From: Rhizobium giardinii bv. giardinii H152 | Lineage (GTDB): Bacteria > Pseudomonadota > Alphaproteobacteria > Rhizobiales > Rhizobiaceae | DNA: 64,000 bases | Assembly (NCBI RefSeq): GCF_000379605.1 | Contig: NZ_KB902578.1 | Coordinates: 30,624 to 94,623 of the forward strand | Direction: 5' to 3' | Shown: positions 17,492 through 26,243 of the stretch, piece by piece | How positions within the stretch are numbered: position 1 is the first letter of the stretch | Layout: the number at the start of each line of letters is the position of its first letter | Made by a program: the position numbers and the translations under genes | Notes under the pieces: model-generated | Seen by the model: the letters and a program-made list of their open reading frames with translations, nothing else | Database searches by the model: none | What the model was told of the DNA's origin: nothing

Positions 17492-19639
17492 CTACTCGGT
17501 GTAGTAGCCGGAGTAGCTGTAATTGCCCGACATCTTGGTGCGGTCCTGCTGGTTGAGCAGGGTGACGATACCGGCGTCCGGGTTCTTGTTTTCCTTGAGC
17601 GCGGCGACGGCCCGCTTGGCGCTCGACTGCGACGTGCTGGCCCATTTGATGACGAAGACGATCATGTCGGCATGACGGGAAAGATAAAGGCCGTCCACGA
17701 CCGGTTCGATCGGCGGCGTGTCGAGAATGACGTAATCGAAGTGCTTGCGGGCACTGGCGAGAATCCGGCCCATTTTCTCGCTCATCACCAGTTCGTCGGT
17801 GGCCACGTCGCTGCGCCGCCCGCCGAGAAGTACGGTCAGGTTGGAGAGCGGATCGCGCATGATGAGCGACGTCAAGGTCGCGGAGTTGCGATCCTGCCGC
17901 AGATAGTCGATGAAATCGTGGTTTGGCTCGAGATTGAGGTGCTTGTTGACGCTCGGCTTGCGCAGGTCGCAGTCGATCAGCAGCGCCCGCTTGCCCGTCA
18001 GGGCATAGGCGCGGGCGAGCGACAGCGCCATCGTCGACTTGCCTTCCGCCGGAAGCGCGGAGGAGACCATGATGATCTTGCCCTCGTCGGCATCCTGCCG
18101 CTTGGGCGCCGGATTTTTCCTTTCCTGCTGGTCGAGTGTCAGCCGCAGCCGCCGCACGCTTTCGCTGAAGAGCGAGAGCGGCGCGGTCACCATGAGATCG
18201 GACAGGCTGGAGCTCGGGCTCGCCAGCTTGTGAAGATCGTCGCTCACCTGACGTGGGGCGATGGCCGACAACGGCACTTTCAGCACGGCTTCGATCTGGT
18301 TTTCGCTGACGAAGCCGCCGATGAAATATTCGCGCAGGATCGCAAGACCGATGCCGATGCCGATCGAAACGATCAGCGACAGTCCGAGGATCAGCTTGCT
18401 GTTGGGGAAGGACGGCAGGGTCGGGGTCAGCGCGGCCGAAACCACGCGGCTGTCCGGCAACTGCAGCGACGCTTGTGCGTCAAGCTCCTGCAGCCGCGAC
18501 AGCAGGGTCTGGTATTGATTGCGGGCGATCTCGGAGGATTGCTGCAGGCTGTAGATTTCGGTCAGCACTTCCGGCGGCAGGTTGCTTTGCAGAACCGTGC
18601 TGCGGATCTTCTGCCGAACCTCGTTTGCCTGCTGCTGGTAGTTGCTGACCGACTGCTGCAGGGTGTTGACCTCCTGAGAGGCCGCGCCGGCCAGCGATTT
18701 GTCGACCTTCGCGAGTTCTTCACGCAGGCTGATGGCCTCGGTGCTGTTGTCGCCGGCCGCGGCGATCCGCGTCGCGAGGCCTTCGCGCTGGCGCTGCAGC
18801 GCGTTGAGCGCGTCTGAACCGAGCTGGGTTACCAGCGTCGAGAAATCCTGCGTCTGCAGCGATTTCTGCAGCGATTCGATGCGGCCGAGCCCGGTTGCGC
18901 GGTCGCGATTGACCTTCTCGAGTTCCGCGCGAAGCGTGGTCAGGCCGTGCGAATTGGTCTGCTTCTCCAGCCGGTCGATATTGCTTGTAATGTAGGTGTC
19001 GAAGTTCCGTTCGTTTTCGACGATGGCCGCGTTGGCGGCCTCCGCCTGCTTCTGGATCGTGTCGCGTTTGGTGAGCGTCACAGCGACCTTCGCGTTGATC
19101 TGCTCGCGAATATACGTGTCGCTCATCGAGTTGGCGAGCTTTGCCGCCTTTTCGGGATCCTTTGAAACCACGCCGACCGTGATCAGGTAGGTCAGGCCGC
19201 TGCGGCTGACGGTGATGGCCGATTTGAACGCGGTGAGGACGCGCGACAGGGCCTCCTCGCCCGAGGGGGCCGGCGGCAATGGGATACGCAGCCAGCTCAG
19301 GATCCGGTCTTTCAGCGAAGCGCCGATGCCGAATTCGCTGTCCGAAACGAGGTTGTTTTCGCTGACGACGTTGAGCAGGATGCGATCGGATTTGAGAATT
19401 CCGACCTCGCTTTCAACGCGGGAATTGTCGGCATTGGGGTTGGAAAGGACATTGTCGGAATCAAGCAGGTTTTTCGTGCTCGTATCGACAAGGACAAGAG
19501 AGGTTGCCGTGTATTTGGGTGTAAGGGAGTAGGTGACGATAATCGTCAGGACAAGTATGGCGGCAATTGTTGATAAAATCAGCCAGAGCTGGCGGCGTAT
19601 TAAGCCAAGTATGCCTTTGAGGTCAATTTCTGCATCCAT
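17492..19639 (-). CDS. Polysaccharide biosynthesis tyrosine autokinase (Wzc/ExoP-like)
   Basis: Inner-membrane polysaccharide co-polymerase fused to a BY-kinase, 715 residues from ATG 19639 (an in-frame GTG lies two codons upstream). It has an N-terminal Wzz domain with one helix near residue 20-40, a long coiled-coil periplasmic region (about 150-390) and a second helix near 420-440. The cytoplasmic kinase shows Walker A ALPAEGKST (about 530), Walker A' ALLIDCDLRKPS and Walker B DYVILDTPP. A C-terminal tyrosine cluster (NYSYSGYYTE) is the autophosphorylation site. It controls polymer length and export. No Wza-type outer membrane gene is in the window. Confidence 0.93.
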   Translation of the reverse strand: MDAEIDLKGILGLIRRQLWLILSTIAAILVLTIIVTYSLTPKYTATSLVLVDTSTKNLLDSDNVLSNPNADNSRVESEVGILKSDRILLNVVSENNLVSDSEFGIGASLKDRILSWLRIPLPPAPSGEEALSRVLTAFKSAITVSRSGLTYLITVGVVSKDPEKAAKLANSMSDTYIREQINAKVAVTLTKRDTIQKQAEAANAAIVENERNFDTYITSNIDRLEKQTNSHGLTTLRAELEKVNRDRATGLGRIESLQKSLQTQDFSTLVTQLGSDALNALQRQREGLATRIAAAGDNSTEAISLREELAKVDKSLAGAASQEVNTLQQSVSNYQQQANEVRQKIRSTVLQSNLPPEVLTEIYSLQQSSEIARNQYQTLLSRLQELDAQASLQLPDSRVVSAALTPTLPSFPNSKLILGLSLIVSIGIGIGLAILREYFIGGFVSENQIEAVLKVPLSAIAPRQVSDDLHKLASPSSSLSDLMVTAPLSLFSESVRRLRLTLDQQERKNPAPKRQDADEGKIIMVSSALPAEGKSTMALSLARAYALTGKRALLIDCDLRKPSVNKHLNLEPNHDFIDYLRQDRNSATLTSLIMRDPLSNLTVLLGGRRSDVATDELVMSEKMGRILASARKHFDYVILDTPPIEPVVDGLYLSRHADMIVFVIKWASTSQSSAKRAVAALKENKNPDAGIVTLLNQQDRTKMSGNYSYSGYYTE

Positions 19640-19706
19640 GTGCACACAACCATTATTTGCGCAGCCGTCGCTGCTTATTTAAAAAATGAAAAAGTGTTTT
19701 ATAAAT

Positions 19707-19721
19707 TGCTGCAATGCAGCA
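19707..19721. promoter_or_regulatory. Perfect palindrome upstream of the tyrosine kinase gene
   Basis: TGCTGCAATGCAGCA has seven-base arms around one base. It sits 68 bases upstream of the kinase start in an unusually AT-rich stretch (19665-19715). It could be an operator or part of a leader structure; I could not place a promoter with confidence. Confidence 0.35.
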
Positions 19722-19780
19722 TGTATTGTGGTAGTTCTAGCAGATTACGCACGACCGACAATTGCCAAGTTCAAACATCA

Positions 19781-20557
19781 TCAACTGCATTGAATGATCT
19801 CTGGCGCACTGCGGCGAGAAAGTCGCACGGCGGACAATATACCGCTCATGAAGGCACCGGTATCGACGTTGACTCGCCCCTGACCCACTTCGACCCTGGC
19901 GACCGGCGTATGGCCGTGAATCGTGACGATGCCATTTGTAGCCACAGCCTTTCCGCTCGCCGAAGGGCGTAGCCACAACAGATCCGCATCCGACTGCTCG
20001 GCGAGCGGCACGCCATCGCGAAGACCGGCATGGACGAAGCAGAATCCCGGTATGCTCAGCATCGACGGCAAGGATTCGAGAAAGGCGACGTGTTCGTCCG
20101 GAATGCGCGATTGCAGCAGGTTCTTCAATGCCGGGCGACTGGCCGGCAGCTTGTGCAGGCCGTAGGAATAGAGCGTTTCCCGCCCGCCGAAATCGAGCCA
20201 TTGATGGTCGCGAGACGGGTTGCGCAGGAAATCGAGCATCACGTCTTCATGATTGCCGGCAAGGCAGAAGCGCTTGATGTCTGCACGCGGCTTGGCGATC
20301 AGCCGATCGATCACCGATGCCGATTTCGGTCCGCGGTCCACGTAGTCGCCTAGCATGATCAGCCATTTGGTGCCCTCACGCCTGCGGCAGTCTTCGAAGA
20401 TCAGATCCTCCAGCCTCCCGAGAAGATCGTCGCAGCCATGCACGTCGCCGACGGCATAGATGTGATCCGGGCCGCCTTCGAAGAACAGCTTCTGTCGTTG
20501 CGCGGTCGCCGTCGTGCCGGCACCGCCGCGCAGGAAATCAAGGATGCTGCGAATCAT
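19781..20557 (-). CDS. PPP-family metallophosphoesterase (Ser/Thr phosphatase or ApaH-like)
   Basis: A 258-residue cytoplasmic phosphatase with the full PPP signature: GDVHG, GDYVDRGP, GNHED, and later metal-binding histidines in FVHAGLRDG and TIHGHTPV. The family includes protein serine/threonine phosphatases and diadenosine tetraphosphatases. Its ATG overlaps the stop of the ligase gene by four bases (ATGA), so the two are translationally coupled. The tyrosine autokinase follows 141 bases later. The context suggests a regulatory role in polysaccharide assembly, but BY-kinases usually pair with low-molecular-weight or PHP phosphatases, so the substrate is open. Confidence 0.85.
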   Translation of the reverse strand: MIRSILDFLRGGAGTTATAQRQKLFFEGGPDHIYAVGDVHGCDDLLGRLEDLIFEDCRRREGTKWLIMLGDYVDRGPKSASVIDRLIAKPRADIKRFCLAGNHEDVMLDFLRNPSRDHQWLDFGGRETLYSYGLHKLPASRPALKNLLQSRIPDEHVAFLESLPSMLSIPGFCFVHAGLRDGVPLAEQSDADLLWLRPSASGKAVATNGIVTIHGHTPVARVEVGQGRVNVDTGAFMSGILSAVRLSRRSAPEIIQCS

Positions 20558-21960
20558 GACCCCTCCCTCGTGCCGGCGTTTCTGAGTTCGAATTGCCGTG
20601 CCCAAGCGGTGGCGACAATGGCGACGAACGCAAACGTTACGGCTTCGATCTCGAGGCTGAAATCGACCAGCGAGTGCAGGGCGCCGACAAGTATGACGCA
20701 AAGGCCGCTGCGGATCAGCATGTCCTGACCGGGCGCCTTCACATAGGCGGCGCCAAGCTGCAGCACGATGATCGCGACGATCAGCATCGGCAGGCTGCCG
20801 AAGAACAGCCCGTATTCGGCCCAGAGCGACAGATAGGTGGAATGCGCCTTGTCCCAGACGAGATCGACGCTGACCGGCGCCTGATGGAACAGCGGATAGG
20901 CATATTCGAAACTGTCGCCCCCGAAGCCGAGCAAAGGCCGGGCTTCGATCATCTGCAAAACCTGCTGGTAGAGCTGCATTCTGACGTCGGACGCATCGCC
21001 AACGCGGCCCAGGCGCTCAAGGAACAGCGTTCCGTAGCCAAGCATGCCAAGACCGACGAAAACAGGGATGACGAGCAGAAACAGCCAGATGCCGGTTCGG
21101 TTGGTATTGGCGGACTTCTTGGCAAGCGCCAGTACGACCGAGGCGATCATGCCGCAGCAGCCAGCGAAGAGACCCATGCGCGAGTTCGTGGCGATCAGCG
21201 TGATGACCAGGATCAGCCAGCCGAGCCCGATGACCACGAGGCCGCCCTTGCCGAGATAGATCCCCAGGATCGAGGTGTCGCCCTTTCCCGACAACCTCTC
21301 CGTCATCCGCTCGATCATCAGATTGACGCCGAGCACGCTGCCGAAGGACAGGAAGGTGGCAAACGAGTTGCGATTGATGAAACCGCCCAGCGCCGAGCCG
21401 AAATACTTCCATTTCGGAATACCGAGGATGGTGTCGCCGAACTGCAGCAGGAACAGCAGCCCGACGACGGCGTGGACGACGATCGCCCAATAGAGGAGAT
21501 TGATGAAGGCGCGCGCGCGCTGGGGGTTGCTGGTGATTTGCAGCACCAAGAAGAAGAGCAGGCCATAGGTCGCCCAGCGCACGAGGGCAAGGATCGTATC
21601 GTGCGGCGTCAGGCTGATCGTATCGAGCGTGATAAGGACACCTAGGTCGGCAATGCTGGCAGCCGCTGACGATACGCCGAGGGGCAGAGCCTGAAAAAGC
21701 ATAAAGGCGCCGAGAAGGACGAAAAGGCAGAACAGCACCGGCAGATTGCGTGGTGCGATCCTGAACCGGGCGTTGGACAGCGCCATGCGGCCGAAGAGAA
21801 CCGCGCCGCACAGCGAAATCAGCAGGGACCACAGCAGCCAGAGGGAGGGCTTGGTGCTGCCGAATGCGAAGGGCGAAAGGAACAGAACCAGAAGGATGGC
21901 CCACATCAACTGGTTGTTCAGCCGGAACCGGTCCGAGTGGTAGCGCGTCGCCTTCCTCAT
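20554..21960 (-). CDS. O-antigen ligase/polymerase family membrane protein
   Basis: Integral membrane protein of 468 residues with about ten to twelve helices, including QLMWAILLVLFLSPFAFG. The larger periplasmic loop carries FGGDSFEYAYPLF and DKAHSTYLSLWAEYG, which match the WaaL/Wzy (PF04932) region in which a conserved histidine lies. Such proteins ligate or polymerise lipid-linked glycans at the periplasmic face. Start 21960 is chosen for the charged N-terminus MRKATRYHSDR before the first helix; earlier in-frame codons are possible. It is coupled to the phosphatase gene. Whether it acts on O-antigen or exopolysaccharide is undecided. Confidence 0.85.
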   Translation of the reverse strand: MRKATRYHSDRFRLNNQLMWAILLVLFLSPFAFGSTKPSLWLLWSLLISLCGAVLFGRMALSNARFRIAPRNLPVLFCLFVLLGAFMLFQALPLGVSSAAASIADLGVLITLDTISLTPHDTILALVRWATYGLLFFLVLQITSNPQRARAFINLLYWAIVVHAVVGLLFLLQFGDTILGIPKWKYFGSALGGFINRNSFATFLSFGSVLGVNLMIERMTERLSGKGDTSILGIYLGKGGLVVIGLGWLILVITLIATNSRMGLFAGCCGMIASVVLALAKKSANTNRTGIWLFLLVIPVFVGLGMLGYGTLFLERLGRVGDASDVRMQLYQQVLQMIEARPLLGFGGDSFEYAYPLFHQAPVSVDLVWDKAHSTYLSLWAEYGLFFGSLPMLIVAIIVLQLGAAYVKAPGQDMLIRSGLCVILVGALHSLVDFSLEIEAVTFAFVAIVATAWARQFELRNAGTREGS

Positions 21961-22057
21961 GGTCTCAGACCTGCCGTGGCGCCAGAAAAGCGCGGGCCTG
22001 ACGGCTGGATTGCGGCCAGGTCCTGGTAGGGACACGGCAAAGCGGAAAACCGGATCA

Positions 22058-22720
22058 TCACTTGCCCATCGATCTCTTGACGTTGTTCAGAAAGGCGACT
22101 TGCCGGTCCTGCGGCATCGCTTCGACGATTGCCGTAATCCGCGCCCGGAAATCGGGGTCGGAGACATAACGCCGGGCGATGACTGCGACACCTTTTTGGC
22201 TGCTGGCGAGCAGCTTCAGGTCCGCGGCTTCCGACTTGATGGTCTCGGCGCTCAGTCGTGAAAAATAGTTCTCCGCCAGATCGACGCGAAGGCGGGCGAT
22301 CCATTGTTCGTTGGGGCCGGTCAGTTGCGATTGCCTGAGCGCGGCGTTGAAGTCATCGTTGGCAAGCAGGCGAACGGATGCGGCGGCGCGCACGAGCCAG
22401 GCGAAGGAGTCTGTCGGTGTCGTCGCAACGATGTCCGCGGCCCGGGCGGCGCATCTCGACACCACGTCGCGCACTGCCTTGTCGATCATGTCGATGTCGC
22501 TGTAGGCCAGCACGATGCGGAAACAGTCCTTCATCACCAGCGTCTTTGAATAGGACGACAGACCGTAGCCGAGGTCCTCATCGGCGAAGGCGCTGGGTGT
22601 CAGCGCCTGTTCGATCGGTTTGGCGGTAAACGGCGCCAGTTCGCGCCGCAGCCCGTAGCCGCTCGCTGCCGCAATCAGCAGGCAGCATACCATCGCGATC
22701 CATTTGCGCTGCCTTACCAT
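22058..22720 (-). CDS. Hypothetical membrane-anchored periplasmic protein of the polysaccharide cluster
   Basis: A 220-residue protein with one N-terminal hydrophobic helix (WIAMVCCLLIAAASGYGL) after a basic start, so it is probably anchored in the inner membrane with a periplasmic body. The body is mostly helical, with patterns such as RAAASVRLLANDDFNAALRQ that resemble TPR-like helix pairs, and two cysteines near residues 66 and 89. It is first in a minus-strand run with the ligase, phosphatase and autokinase, 97 bases before the ligase. No family recognised; a role in glycan assembly is inferred from position. Confidence 0.65.
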   Translation of the reverse strand: MVRQRKWIAMVCCLLIAAASGYGLRRELAPFTAKPIEQALTPSAFADEDLGYGLSSYSKTLVMKDCFRIVLAYSDIDMIDKAVRDVVSRCAARAADIVATTPTDSFAWLVRAAASVRLLANDDFNAALRQSQLTGPNEQWIARLRVDLAENYFSRLSAETIKSEAADLKLLASSQKGVAVIARRYVSDPDFRARITAIVEAMPQDRQVAFLNNVKRSMGK

Positions 22721-22962
22721 GATGCGCCATCTCTGGCGGGTTTGCTCCGGACCGGGTGCTTTTCCAGCACGCGAAGCCGGATGCTTTCTGAAAATGTCAT
22801 TCCTACCGCTCGGATTATGATTAGCAGTCCCAAACAAGGCCTTATCGCCCGTCGATCACCGCGGCGCGCGAACGGCTCGGGTTTTCGCGCGTCTGCTGTA
22901 CCGCACCAGCTGTGGTTGGACGAGGGCCTATATTCAAGTTTGTATTACCGGTATGCTTGTAC

Positions 22963-22990
22963 CCTATATTGCGAGGCCGGACGGTATCAA
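22963..22990 (-). promoter_or_regulatory. Possible promoter of the polysaccharide cluster
   Basis: On the minus strand TTGATA, a 16-base spacer and TATAGG precede the hypothetical periplasmic gene. It would give a leader of about 240 bases, longer than usual, so either the leader is regulatory or another promoter lies closer. Confidence 0.35.
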
Positions 22991-23050
22991 GCGTAAGTTA
23001 AACCTGTCGTTCGGAAGCCCGGCGAAGTTTTTTCTGGGGCCCGACACAAA

Positions 23051-23075
23051 AAAAGCGCCCGATGGGCGCTTTTCT
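23051..23075 (-). terminator. Rho-independent terminator of the small exported-protein gene
   Basis: AAAGCGCCC and GGGCGCTTT flank a three-base loop. On the minus strand the stem is followed by TTTTTGTG. It lies about 30 bases past the stop codon of the 143-residue protein. Confidence 0.8.
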
Positions 23076-23105
23076 ACGCGTCAAACCCTGTTCCGGTGCA
23101 CCCTA

Positions 23106-23537
23106 TCAGCTGGCACGATCGTCGCCGAGGCCCGGATCCCCGCCAGGCATCTGGCCGATCGTTGCCGTTGCGGTGCCCGGCGTGCCAGCCTGAAGCGCGG
23201 CAGCGACCTGTTCGACGAACGGAGCCGCAGCAGCAGCGTCTGTGCTGAGGCCGGCCTGCGTCGAGGCAACGACGTCGCCGAGAGCAACAGAAAGCGCCGG
23301 CTGGGAGATCGCGAGCGTACCGACCGCCCTGACCAGCGATAAGATCAAGGCGTCTTTTTCCGGCCCGGCCGGCAGAGCGCTGATTTCAGCAGAAAGGCTT
23401 TGTGCCTGCCCAACGCAATTGCTCGAGCAGCTTGCAAGGGAGGCAATCGTAGCCGCAGCCGGCGCCGTTTGAGCCTGTGCGAAAGAAAGAGAAGCGCAGA
23501 GCGCTACAGTCGAGATCAATAAAGATCGCTTAAACAT
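23106..23537 (-). CDS. Small exported alanine-rich protein with a CxxxC pair
   Basis: A 143-residue protein with a clear signal peptide (cleavage near AQAQ, residue 23). The mature part is rich in alanine, helical, and has only two cysteines, in SCSSNC near residues 37-41, which could form a disulfide. The C-terminal 30 residues are glycine/proline-rich and flexible. ATG 23537 is used because GGGG lies nine bases upstream; the preceding TTG codon is unlikely. The gene has its own promoter and terminator between the polysaccharide run and lpsL-rkpK. No family recognised. Confidence 0.7.
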   Translation of the reverse strand: MFKRSLLISTVALCASLSFAQAQTAPAAATIASLASCSSNCVGQAQSLSAEISALPAGPEKDALILSLVRAVGTLAISQPALSVALGDVVASTQAGLSTDAAAAAPFVEQVAAALQAGTPGTATATIGQMPGGDPGLGDDRAS

Positions 23538-23814
23538 CAATGAGCCCCTTTAAATTGGATTGGACGTGGGAGTTGCGCTACAAAAATTAAATATACTACC
23601 CAGCCTAGAAGTTTCTTGCGGTCTCTGTCAAGACGGAACCCGGATAATGAACGGATCCGACAGGGAAAACGCAGTCGAAAGCTAGCAAACTGTGCAGCGC
23701 AGCAACAGATATATGCAGTGCGATGCTTTTTGCACCCTTCCGGATGCACTGCGGGCATCCTGTCCCCGCAAACCCTGACGATTTTGCGGAAAGTGCGTCG
23801 CGTGCAGCGCGGTC
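23538..23814. other. Intergenic region between lpsL and the small exported protein
   Basis: A 277-base region downstream of lpsL and upstream of the small exported-protein gene. It contains the promoter described at 23603-23631 with a leader of about 60 bases. The remainder shows no gene or strong terminator. Confidence 0.45.
23603..23631 (-). promoter_or_regulatory. Probable promoter of the small exported-protein gene
   Basis: On the minus strand CTTGACA, a 17-base spacer and CTAGGC match the alphaproteobacterial housekeeping consensus well at -35 and partly at -10. It predicts a leader of about 60 bases. Confidence 0.5.
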
Positions 23815-24819
23815 TCAGACGTCCGCCATCTCCGCGCGATACCAGTCGACGAAGCGTCTAACGCCTTCCTCCACCGATATGGACGGCGTGAAGCCCGTCA
23901 GTGCCTTCAGAAGGTCCGGGGCGGCAAAGGTCCGCGGCACGTCACCCTGCTGCATCGGCAGCATCTTGCGGATCGCCGGCCGGCCAACCGCAGCCTCGAC
24001 TGTCTCGACGAATCGCATCAGTTCCACCGGCTGCCCGCCGCCGATATTGACGACCCGGAATGGCGCGTGATGCGACAGCGTATCGATGTCGTCGATACGA
24101 TTGTCCTGCGCCGGCAGGACGCCCATCAACCTGACGATGCCTTCGACGAGGTCGTCGATATAGGTGAAGTCACGGCTCATGCGGCCTTCGCCGTAGATCT
24201 CGATCGGCCGGTCGTGAAGGATGCTGTCGACGAACTTGAACAGCGCCATGTCCGGGCGCCCCCAGGGCCCGTAGACCGTGAAGAAGCGAAACGCGGTCGT
24301 CGGCACCTGATAGAGATGGGCATAGCTGTGGGCCATCAGTTCGGCCGATTTTTTCGTGGCGGCATAGAGCGTCATCGGCTCGTCGGCCCGGTCGGTCTCG
24401 GCAAACGGAATTTTCTCGTTGGCGCCGTAGATCGAGGAAGTGGAGGCAAGCAGCAGGTGCCTGGGCCGCACGGCCTTCGCCAGTTCAAGGATGTTCCAGG
24501 AGCCGGTCAGGTTGGAATCGACATAGGCCTTCGGGTTTTCCAGGCTGTAGCGCACGCCCGCCTGTGCCGCGAGGTGGACGATGACGTCCGGATCGCCAAT
24601 CTCGGCTGCCTGCTCCAGTGCGGCCTTGTCCTCGAGCATGCCGATCACCGGCCGGAAGCCGTTCGAGCGCGCTAGGATGGCGTGGCGCCGTTCCTTCAGG
24701 CGGACGTCGTAATAGGGCGTCATGCCGTCGAAGCCGGTGACGAAATGGCCCTCGTCGAGCAGCCGCTTGGCCAGGTGAAACCCGATGAAACCTGCCGTTC
24801 CCGTGATCAGATAGCGCAT
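23815..24819 (-). CDS. lpsL: UDP-glucuronate 4-epimerase
   Basis: NAD-dependent sugar epimerase of the extended short-chain dehydrogenase family, converting UDP-glucuronate to UDP-galacturonate for lipopolysaccharide and capsule. It has 334 residues, with the nucleotide-binding motif GTAGFIG at the start, STSSIYG, and the catalytic Tyr152-x3-Lys156 pair (LYAATKK). ATG 24819 has AAAGGAG upstream. It follows rkpK by 42 bases on the same strand. The lpsL-rkpK pairing is as I recall it from Sinorhizobium meliloti. Confidence 0.88.
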   Translation of the reverse strand: MRYLITGTAGFIGFHLAKRLLDEGHFVTGFDGMTPYYDVRLKERRHAILARSNGFRPVIGMLEDKAALEQAAEIGDPDVIVHLAAQAGVRYSLENPKAYVDSNLTGSWNILELAKAVRPRHLLLASTSSIYGANEKIPFAETDRADEPMTLYAATKKSAELMAHSYAHLYQVPTTAFRFFTVYGPWGRPDMALFKFVDSILHDRPIEIYGEGRMSRDFTYIDDLVEGIVRLMGVLPAQDNRIDDIDTLSHHAPFRVVNIGGGQPVELMRFVETVEAAVGRPAIRKMLPMQQGDVPRTFAAPDLLKALTGFTPSISVEEGVRRFVDWYRAEMADV

Positions 24820-24861
24820 GCCGCTCCTTTGCCTTCCCTGCAATCGATCGAGATGCCGCCC

Positions 24862-26169
24862 TTATTCCGGCCGGCCGACGCTCGTATAGCTGAATCCGTG
24901 CTTGGTGACTTCGTCGGGGTGGTAGATGTTCCTGAGATCGACAAGCACGGGGTTTTTCATCGACGACTTCAGCCGGTCGAGGTTGAGCGCCCGGAACTCG
25001 TTCCATTCGGTGACGATCACGAGCGCATCGGCGTTTTCGGCGGCCTCGTAGGGGCTGTCGGCATAGGCAATGCCGTCGATGACATGCTTCGCATTCTCCA
25101 TCCCCTCCGGATCATAGCCGGTGACGATGGCGCCGCCGTCGGTCAGCGCCTGGATGATGGCGATCGCCGGGCTGTCGCGCATGTCGTCGGTGTTGGGCTT
25201 GAAGGTAAGACCGAGCACGGCGATCTTCTTGCCGCGCACCTCGCCGCCGGCAGCGGCGATCACCTTGCGGCCCATGGCGCGCTTGCGGTTGTCGTTAACG
25301 GCGACGGTGGTTTCGATCAGCCGGACCGGGCTGTCGTGGTCCTGCGCCGTCTTGACCAGCGCCAGGGTGTCCTTGGGGAAGCAGGAGCCGCCATAGCCGG
25401 GGCCTGCATGCAGGAACTTCGCGCCGATGCGGCCATCAAGGCCAATGCCGCGGGCAACCTCCTGGACATTGGCGCCGACCTTTTCGCACAGGTCGGCCAT
25501 CTCGTTGATGAAGGTGATCTTCATGGCCAGGAAGGCGTTGCCGGCATATTTTATCAGTTCGGATGTGCGTCGCGAGGTAAAGAGCAGCGGTGCCTGGTTG
25601 AGGTAGAGCGGCCGGTAGACGCCGGTCATGACGCCGCGTGCGCGCTCGTCGTTGAGACCGATGACGATGCGGTCAGGTCGCTTGAAGTCGTCGATCGCGG
25701 CACCTTCGCGCAGGAATTCCGGATTGGAGACGACCGCGATGTCGGCATCCGGATTGGTCTCGCGCATGATCCGCTCGACCTCGTCGCCGGTACCGACCGG
25801 AACGGTCGACTTGGTGACGATGACGGTGAAGCCGGTCACATGCGCGGCGATCTCGCGGGCGGCATCGTAGACATAGGAGAGGTCGGCATGGCCGTCGCCG
25901 CGACGCGAAGGCGTGCCGACCGCAATGAAGATCACGTCGCTCTGCGAGACGCTTGCTGCCAGATCGGTGCTGAAACTGAGGCGCCCGTCCTTGACGTTGT
26001 CGGCAACCAGCTGTTCCAGGCCCGGCTCGAAGATCGGAATGCGGCCGGCGGTGAGCGCCTGGATCTTGCTCGCGTCCTTGTCGATGCAGACCACCTCATG
26101 GCCGAAATCCGCAAAACAGACACCGGAGACAAGCCCGACATAACCGGCGCCGATCATCGTGATTTTCAT
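24862..26169 (-). CDS. rkpK: UDP-glucose 6-dehydrogenase
   Basis: Oxidises UDP-glucose twice with NAD to UDP-glucuronate, the substrate of the downstream LpsL. It has 435 residues, the family length. The Rossmann motif GAGYVGLVSG opens the protein, and the catalytic cysteine is Cys263 in GYGGSCFPKD. The central NEMADLCEK helix and the C-terminal UDP-binding region (GLTFKPNTDDMRDSP) are intact. In E. coli the orthologue is ugd. With lpsL it supplies uronic acids for LPS, K-antigen and exopolysaccharides. Confidence 0.93.
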   Translation of the reverse strand: MKITMIGAGYVGLVSGVCFADFGHEVVCIDKDASKIQALTAGRIPIFEPGLEQLVADNVKDGRLSFSTDLAASVSQSDVIFIAVGTPSRRGDGHADLSYVYDAAREIAAHVTGFTVIVTKSTVPVGTGDEVERIMRETNPDADIAVVSNPEFLREGAAIDDFKRPDRIVIGLNDERARGVMTGVYRPLYLNQAPLLFTSRRTSELIKYAGNAFLAMKITFINEMADLCEKVGANVQEVARGIGLDGRIGAKFLHAGPGYGGSCFPKDTLALVKTAQDHDSPVRLIETTVAVNDNRKRAMGRKVIAAAGGEVRGKKIAVLGLTFKPNTDDMRDSPAIAIIQALTDGGAIVTGYDPEGMENAKHVIDGIAYADSPYEAAENADALVIVTEWNEFRALNLDRLKSSMKNPVLVDLRNIYHPDEVTKHGFSYTSVGRPE

Positions 26170-26243
26170 GACATACTCCAGAATTGCTCAGGCGCATCCA
26201 TAGTCAAACACGCGCGCCTTGCCAATGGGCGGATGCTTGGAGA

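Larger units (their letters stand above)
22721..23105. other. Intergenic region upstream of the polysaccharide run
   Basis: A 385-base region. It holds a possible promoter (22963-22990) reading toward the polysaccharide genes, and the terminator of the small exported-protein gene at 23052-23075. The part 22920-22990 is AT-rich and has two TATATT copies. No gene is seen. Confidence 0.5.
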
